Notes under the pieces: generated by a model
What the model was told of the DNA's origin: nothing
The model's input: only the letters and a program-made list of their open reading frames with translations
Databases searched by the model: none
Position numbers and translations under genes: made by a program
Part shown: piece after piece, positions 7,308 through 10,803 of the stretch
How the letters are laid out: each line of letters opens with the position of its first letter
Position numbering within the stretch: the stretch's first letter is position 1
Source of the DNA: Parvularcula sp963922235
Lineage (GTDB): Bacteria; Pseudomonadota; Alphaproteobacteria; Caulobacterales; Parvularculaceae
Reading direction: 5' to 3'
Length of the DNA: 10,803 nucleotides
Assembly (NCBI GenBank): GCA_963922235.1
Contig: CAWUIJ010000093.1
Coordinates: forward strand, 1-10,803

Positions 7308-7927
7308 AGTTTCCATTGATCACGACATTAGCGATCTCTGCACTGACCGTTTCGATGGCCTTTGCCACACAGAATGATGCCCCCGCCGAAACCGTGGATG
7401 AGGCTTTGTCAGTCGAAGGTGTGGAAGCGCTGGCCGCATGGGACAAGGTCTTCGAGGTCTTCTCTCATCCGCGATGCGCCAATTGCCATGTCCCAGCCGA
7501 CAACAGGCCCCGTTGGTCCGGCCCAAGCTATGGCTTGGAAGAAGGAGAGTGGGCCTATCACGGGATGAATGTTGATGGCGGTATGAGCCGTGACGGGCGT
7601 GACAGCATGCCGTGTACGACCTGCCACGCGACATCCAACGCGGAACTTCCCCACGGACCACCAGGCGCGCCGCACTGGGCCCTTGCTCCCGTTGAGATGG
7701 TGTGGTGGCAGCAGTCCTCCAAACAAATTTGTGAACAGATCAAAGATCTTGATCGCAATGGCGGGCGGACACTTGAAGAGGTCGCCGACCATATCGACCA
7801 CGACGCGCTGGTGCATTGGGGCTGGGAACCAGGCCCGGGTCGCGAGCCGGCGCCCTATTCGATCGAAGAAACTGTGGCCGCATTCATGAGCTGGGCGGAG
7901 GCCGGAGCGCCTTGCCCATCAGAGTGA
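7304..7927 (+). CDS. Exported two-CxxCH cytochrome-like subunit of the IorAB enzyme
   Basis: This 207-residue protein has a signal peptide (MKFPLITTLAISALTVSMAFA, cut near residue 21) and two haem c attachment motifs, C58-A-N-C61-H62 and C104-T-T-C107-H108, so it is probably a periplasmic dihaem cytochrome. The surroundings of the motifs (HPRCANCH, then HGMNVDGGMSRDGRDSMPC, PPGAPHWALAP, LDRNGGRTLEE, HWGWEPGPGR and C-terminal AGAPCP) match, from memory, small proteins beside iorAB often annotated as an isoquinoline 1-oxidoreductase subunit. Candidate axial methionines are M89, M94, M102 and M132. C143 and C204 lie outside the haem motifs and could form a disulfide. Its ATG overlaps the iorB stop, and GAGGG (7292-7296) lies 7 bases upstream. 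The likely role is taking electrons from IorA and passing them to the respiratory chain. Confidence 0.88.
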   Translation: MKFPLITTLAISALTVSMAFATQNDAPAETVDEALSVEGVEALAAWDKVFEVFSHPRCANCHVPADNRPRWSGPSYGLEEGEWAYHGMNVDGGMSRDGRDSMPCTTCHATSNAELPHGPPGAPHWALAPVEMVWWQQSSKQICEQIKDLDRNGGRTLEEVADHIDHDALVHWGWEPGPGREPAPYSIEETVAAFMSWAEAGAPCPSE

Positions 7928-7957
7928 GCGTGACGCGGACCCATCAGCTCGGTTGAT

Positions 7958-8905
7958 ATGCTGCGAACGTTCCTCGCTGATCCGATTGCCGGCCTTTCTG
8001 AGGCCGGCGGCGTCCTGGCTGTGACGACCGGCGTGGAGGGATCAGCCTATCGTCCTTTGGGAGCGTCGATGGCGTTTTTGCCTGATGGCCGACGCATTGG
8101 CTCTTTGTCATCAGGGTGCATCGAAGAAGCTCTCTCGCTTGAAGCTGATAAAGCGTGGACTGAGCAAAACTATCGAGAGGTCCGTTATGGGGAAGGCTCC
8201 CCATGGATCGATATTCAACTTCCCTGCGGCGCAGGTTTGGATATCAGTCTATGGCCTCTACGCGACTCTCAAGCGCTAGCGAATTCTTCTGCTCAGTTGT
8301 CTGAGCGCTACCCGCACAGCTTGCTCCTTCCTAAAGGCGGAGCGTCCGAGTCCTCCCGCACTGACCTTGCGCGAGCCCAATGGTCGCACGATGCGTTTGT
8401 CCTGCCTCGAGTCCCTTCCTTGAGGTTGCTCGCTATAGGTTCCGGACTTGAGACGATCATCTTTACCGAGATTGCTCGCCAGGCTGGATATGATGCCCAA
8501 GTCGCGACACCCGACCCGTTTGTCTCGGACAATATCGACGGCTCAGTTACCCTGCAAACCGACGTCTGGCCGCAAAGCCTAAAAGCGGACCCTCAAACGG
8601 CCATCGTCTTCTTTTTCCATGACCATGCGTTTGAACGTGCGCTCCTCCAATCAGCGCTGGAGAGCTCTGCGTTTTGGATCGGCGCGCAGGGGTCCCGAAA
8701 AAAACGCCAGCAGCGGTCGGAAGACCTGGCTGGGTCCGGGCTTTCGAACGAGACCATTGCCCGGCTTGCGCCTCGCTTCGGTTTGATCCCATCAGCGCGC
8801 GATCCGCAGACCCTGGCCATCTCCGTTCTCTCCGATGTGGTCGCAGCCTATAAGACGGCTTGGTTTGATCCATACTTTGGCGACACAGCCGGCGCGAAGA
8901 CATGA
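7958..8905 (+). CDS. xdhC: XdhC/CoxI-family molybdenum cofactor sulfuration/insertion protein
   Basis: The 315-residue protein has both XdhC domains. The N-terminal one shows GSLSSGCIEEAL (48-59), with C54 in the conserved SGGC-like position, and SPWIDIQLPCGAGLDI (81-96). The C-terminal Rossmann-like domain shows LLAIGSGLETIIF (157-169), FFHDHAFERALL (219-230), WIGAQGSRKKRQQR (240-253) and GLIPSARDPQTLAISVLSDVVA (275-296). XdhC-type proteins bind the molybdenum cofactor, ensure its terminal sulfur is added and deliver it to the apo-enzyme in the cytoplasm, before Tat export in this case. It starts 30 bases after the cytochrome gene with a weak ribosome site. A TGA at 7931-7933 excludes an earlier start, so ATG 7958 holds. 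Its stop overlaps mocA. It is more divergent than xanthine dehydrogenase partners, fitting the IorAB-associated branch. Confidence 0.9.
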   Translation: MLRTFLADPIAGLSEAGGVLAVTTGVEGSAYRPLGASMAFLPDGRRIGSLSSGCIEEALSLEADKAWTEQNYREVRYGEGSPWIDIQLPCGAGLDISLWPLRDSQALANSSAQLSERYPHSLLLPKGGASESSRTDLARAQWSHDAFVLPRVPSLRLLAIGSGLETIIFTEIARQAGYDAQVATPDPFVSDNIDGSVTLQTDVWPQSLKADPQTAIVFFFHDHAFERALLQSALESSAFWIGAQGSRKKRQQRSEDLAGSGLSNETIARLAPRFGLIPSARDPQTLAISVLSDVVAAYKTAWFDPYFGDTAGAKT

Positions 8906-9456
8906 GAGTTGGCCTCCTGCTCGCCGCCGGTTTGTCCGAGAGGTATGGTGCACGGAACAAATTGCTCGCATCCTATCGTAACCGTCCCTTGATCACTTAC
9001 GCAGCCAATACGCTTCGCAAAATGACGCTCGACCACCTCATCGCCATTACGCCCAACGAAAGCATTGAGTTTCATCTCGACGACTTCGATATCGTCCGCA
9101 ATGCGCGTCCAGAGGACGGCCAAGGAAGCTCCTTGGCCCTCGGGGCAGAGAGAGCACTTGAGCTGGGTACGGAGCGGCTTCTTGTCGTTTTAGCGGATAT
9201 GCCATTTGTGACGACGGAGCACTGCGAGACTGTCCTTTCGAGGTGTCAGGATCATTCGCCATCGGCAAGTGCTCTCAATGGCCAAACCATGCCGCCAGCA
9301 TGCTTTCCTCGATCGGCGATGACGCGGCTCGCGCAAAGCAGAGGCCCCCACGGCGCGCGCGATCTCCTCAGGAATCTCCCCGATAGCGCGCTTGTGCATG
9401 CCGATGCCAAAGTGCTTGCCGACTTTGACACCTCCGAGGATTTTTCGCGCTTCTAG
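8902..9456 (+). CDS. mocA: MocA-type molybdenum cofactor cytidylyltransferase (MobA-like NTP transferase)
   Basis: The 184-residue single-domain protein begins with the nucleotidyltransferase signature LAAGLSERYGARNKLL (7-22), including the catalytic lysine at 20. The rest of the MobA/MocA pattern follows: PEDGQGSSLALG (70-81), the metal-binding LADMP (97-101), PPACFPR (131-137), GPHGARDLL (148-156) and the terminal DFDTSED (174-180). The R-x-G-x-x-NKLL form and the PPACFP...GARDLL region fit MocA, which joins CTP to Mo-molybdopterin, better than GTP-using MobA. The neighbouring hydroxylase uses that cytosine form. The start overlaps the xdhC stop (ATGA, 8902-8905) and the ribosome site is weak, so translation is probably coupled. 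It is the last gene of the operon. At 184 residues it is slightly short for the family but has every block, so it looks functional. Confidence 0.9.
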   Translation: MRVGLLLAAGLSERYGARNKLLASYRNRPLITYAANTLRKMTLDHLIAITPNESIEFHLDDFDIVRNARPEDGQGSSLALGAERALELGTERLLVVLADMPFVTTEHCETVLSRCQDHSPSASALNGQTMPPACFPRSAMTRLAQSRGPHGARDLLRNLPDSALVHADAKVLADFDTSEDFSRF

Positions 9457-9553
9457 GGCCTATTTCTGTTTTTATGTTTCTTTTCTGAGACATAGACCGT
9501 TCCCCAAAAAAGGATGCGGAAAATTCTTGAGCAGCTCTTGTATCGGGTAACCT

Positions 9554-9567
9554 ACCTACTAGATGGT
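9554..9567. promoter_or_regulatory. CTAG-centred palindrome, candidate repressor operator upstream of the AhpD-like gene
   Basis: ACC-TA-CTAG-AT-GGT is symmetric at 10 of 14 positions around a CTAG centre, which is typical of dimeric repressor sites, and CTAG is scarce in most bacterial genomes. It lies in the 236-base spacer (9457-9692) between mocA and the AhpD-like gene, 125 bases before that start codon. No convincing promoter hexamer pair could be placed around it, and the spacer holds no supportable gene. It does not resemble the CTGTC/GACAG sites before tetR, so a different regulator is implied. The symmetry is seen; the role is inferred. Confidence 0.45.
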
Positions 9568-9692
9568 CTTTCACGAGACGACGAGAACGAAGCCGCTGCG
9601 CTGGTCCCCGCCGCCCCGCCAGTACCAGCGACGCTTTTCGGCACCCGAAGGACGCCGCCTCAACAACAAAGACAACTTGAAAGGACAACTCC

Positions 9693-10250
9693 ATGTCACG
9701 CATCGCTACCCCCGCCACGATCGACGACGCCGCTGAGGCCGCACGTCCCCTCCTCAACAATGTCAAAGCCAGCCTGGGCTCAGTCCCCAACATGTTCCGC
9801 CTGATCTCCAACAGCCCAGCTGGTCTTGAGGGCTACCTGGGACTGAACACCGCGCTTGGGAAAGGCGATCTCGATCCTGCCATCCGTGAACGGATTGCCC
9901 TTGCACTGGCGAACGTCAATGGCTGTGACTACTGTAATGCGGCTCACACCTACCTTGGCAAGAACGTCGCTAAACTGAGTGATGATGAGATCAATTTGGC
10001 ACGCCAAGGTCGCTCAGGTGATGCAAAAGCCGACGTCGCTGTGGCCTTTGCACGGAAAGTCGCCGTCGAGCGCGCCAATGTCTCTGATGCTGATGTCAAA
10101 GGCGTCCTTGAGGCAGGATTCACGGAAAGCGAACTTGTTGAAATCGTTCTCCACGTGGCGCTCAATACACTGACGAACTATATCAATGAGGTCTTCAGCA
10201 CTGATGTTGATTTCCCTGCTGTTCCGGCAGCACACCGCGTGGCGGCCTAA
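9693..10250 (+). CDS. AhpD-like / carboxymuconolactone decarboxylase family protein (peroxidase-related)
   Basis: The 185-residue protein is all-helical in character and carries the AhpD-type redox motif, E67-R-I-A-L-A-L-A-N-V-N-G-C78-D-Y-C81-N-A-A-H85, with both cysteines, the histidine and the preceding glutamate present. An N-terminal extension (VKASLGSVPNMFRLISNSP, 24-42) and a C-terminal helical part (ESELVEIVLHVALNTLTNYINEVF, 145-168) match the uncharacterised 'peroxidase-related' branch. AhpD proteins are thiol-based reductants or alkylhydroperoxidases; the true substrate here is unknown. AAGGA (9681-9685) sits 7 bases before the start. The gene is separated from the hydroxylase operon by 236 bases and is bounded by its own terminator, so it is probably a separate transcript. 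A detoxification role alongside the hydroxylase is possible but unproven. Confidence 0.9.
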   Translation: MSRIATPATIDDAAEAARPLLNNVKASLGSVPNMFRLISNSPAGLEGYLGLNTALGKGDLDPAIRERIALALANVNGCDYCNAAHTYLGKNVAKLSDDEINLARQGRSGDAKADVAVAFARKVAVERANVSDADVKGVLEAGFTESELVEIVLHVALNTLTNYINEVFSTDVDFPAVPAAHRVAA

Positions 10251-10264
10251 CCGAGCCAGCACCA

Positions 10265-10298
10265 AACAAGGGGGCGCAACAGCGCTCCCTTGTTCTTT
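10265..10298 (+). terminator. Rho-independent terminator of the AhpD-like gene
   Basis: The arms AACAAGGGGGCGC (10265-10277) and GCGCTCCCTTGTT (10282-10294) pair over all 13 positions with a single G-U pair around the 4-base loop AACA. They are followed by CTTT, a short T-tract. The hairpin begins 15 bases after the stop codon. The lower strand has no real T-run beyond the hairpin, so it serves mainly the rightward gene, though it also lies just beyond the end of the leftward barrel gene. Confidence 0.85.
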
Positions 10299-10322
10299 CA
10301 ACACCATGTTCAGGCCAAGCGG

Positions 10323-10803
10323 CTAGAAACGCTTCGAGATTTGGAACTCACCAGCTTATCCGTTGATGTCGCCAATGCTGCTACCTGCTTCGAACTTGAA
10401 CTCGAGACCGGACTTATGACGATAGGCGAGGTTCCCCGCGAGCTCCAACTGTGTCTCAACGCCGTTACCTTCAATCGTAAAGGGGACAGGATTGTCGGAT
10501 GCCAGGAACTGAGACGTCAGCGCGTTGTCCGTATCCCCAAAGTATTGCACTCCACCGATACGGTCTTGGAACTGAACGCTTTGGCTCAAGGGATAATCTA
10601 ATTCTGTACCGAGACGGACTTGTGATCGGTTGCTTTCGACATCATCCGCAGCAAGGCCAAAGGACCAGCCCGATTCCAGTGTCACACTGATACAAGAGAA
10701 GAAAGAGATGCGGCCGCCGTCAAACTCGATATCGCTACCGCCCGTCTACTCCAACCGGCCAACCTGGATGTCGCCCCAAACTGCGAAACGCTCACTCGCG
10801 CCA
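10323..10803 (-). pseudogene. C-terminal part of an autotransporter-type beta-barrel gene, broken by two in-frame stops; 5' part outside the window
   Basis: One minus-strand frame reads as a barrel across the whole stretch. It begins at the window edge with GASERFAVWGDIQVGRLE, hits TAG (10746-10748), continues TGGSDIEFDGGRISFF, then VTLESGWSFGLAADDV, RLGTELDYPL, GVQYFGDTDNALTSQF, GVETQLELAGNLAYRH and GLEFKFEAGSSIGDING. It hits TAA (10356-10358), then reads AGEFQISKRF before TAG (10323-10325). Ending in an alternating strand with C-terminal Phe is the hallmark of outer-membrane barrels, so the last stop is the ancestral one and the other two are internal nonsense codons. Each could arise by one base change (for example CAG to TAG, or TAC/TAT to TAA). 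A 109-residue open piece from a GTG at 10685 remains but would lack both barrel ends. A cysteine, unusual in such barrels, follows the first stop. Sequencing error is the main alternative. Confidence 0.72.

Noticed and set aside
9514..9804. 96-codon plus-strand frame before and overlapping the AhpD-like gene
   Set aside because: Its second half is an out-of-frame reading of the AhpD-like gene, its composition is proline- and threonine-rich, and no ribosome site precedes it.
3945..10250. Possibility that the operon is a defence or mobile-element system
   Set aside because: All genes belong to metabolic, cofactor, redox or regulatory families. No transposase, integrase, nuclease, direct repeats or tRNA-linked attachment site is visible.
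10290..10601. 103-codon plus-strand frame at the right end
   Set aside because: It starts inside the terminator hairpin and runs antisense to the barrel sequence, whose strand pattern and C-terminal Phe show the minus strand is the coding one.

Overview
The window looks like chromosomal DNA of a Gram-negative bacterium, most likely an alphaproteobacterium. The signs are a fairly high GC content, a Tat-exported molybdenum hydroxylase with its own c-type cytochrome, and a type V (autotransporter-like) outer-membrane barrel fragment at the right edge. No species can be named from the sequence alone. There are no rRNA or tRNA genes, CRISPR arrays or recognisable insertion sequences.

Layout. (1) Positions 1-359 hold no confident gene. 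They include an AT-rich patch with nested inverted repeats (143-192) and a second stem-loop (296-332) just downstream of the next gene. (2) A very large leftward gene (3605-360) encodes an exported protein with many BNR/Asp-box repeats, probably a stack of beta-propellers. (3) A 339-base divergent spacer (3606-3944) separates it from a rightward operon and carries operator-like CTGTC/GACAG repeats. (4) The operon (3945-9456) runs: TetR-family regulator, [2Fe-2S] subunit (IorA type), Tat-exported molybdopterin subunit (IorB type), two-CxxCH cytochrome-like subunit, XdhC-family cofactor-maturation protein, and MocA-type cytidylyltransferase. Four of its five junctions overlap by 4 or 8 bases. 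(5) A separate gene (9693-10250) encodes an AhpD-like/carboxymuconolactone decarboxylase family protein. A CTAG-centred palindrome lies before it and a strong rho-independent terminator follows it. (6) At the right edge, on the minus strand, is the C-terminal part of an autotransporter-type beta-barrel gene interrupted by two in-frame stop codons.

How the genes work together (inference from families). MocA would make the cytosine-dinucleotide molybdenum cofactor and XdhC would sulfurate and/or insert it. IorB carrying the cofactor and IorA carrying two [2Fe-2S] clusters would form the hydroxylase. IorB's Tat signal would carry the folded pair to the periplasm, where the dihaem cytochrome would pass electrons to the respiratory chain. 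The TetR protein, first in the same transcript, probably senses the substrate or a related compound. The substrate (N-heterocycle, aldehyde or other) cannot be read from the sequence. The operon is a self-contained 'enzyme + electron acceptor + cofactor finishing + sensor' cassette of a known general type, not a clearly new system. The more unusual points are the broken barrel gene, the two operator-like palindromes and the left-edge repeats.
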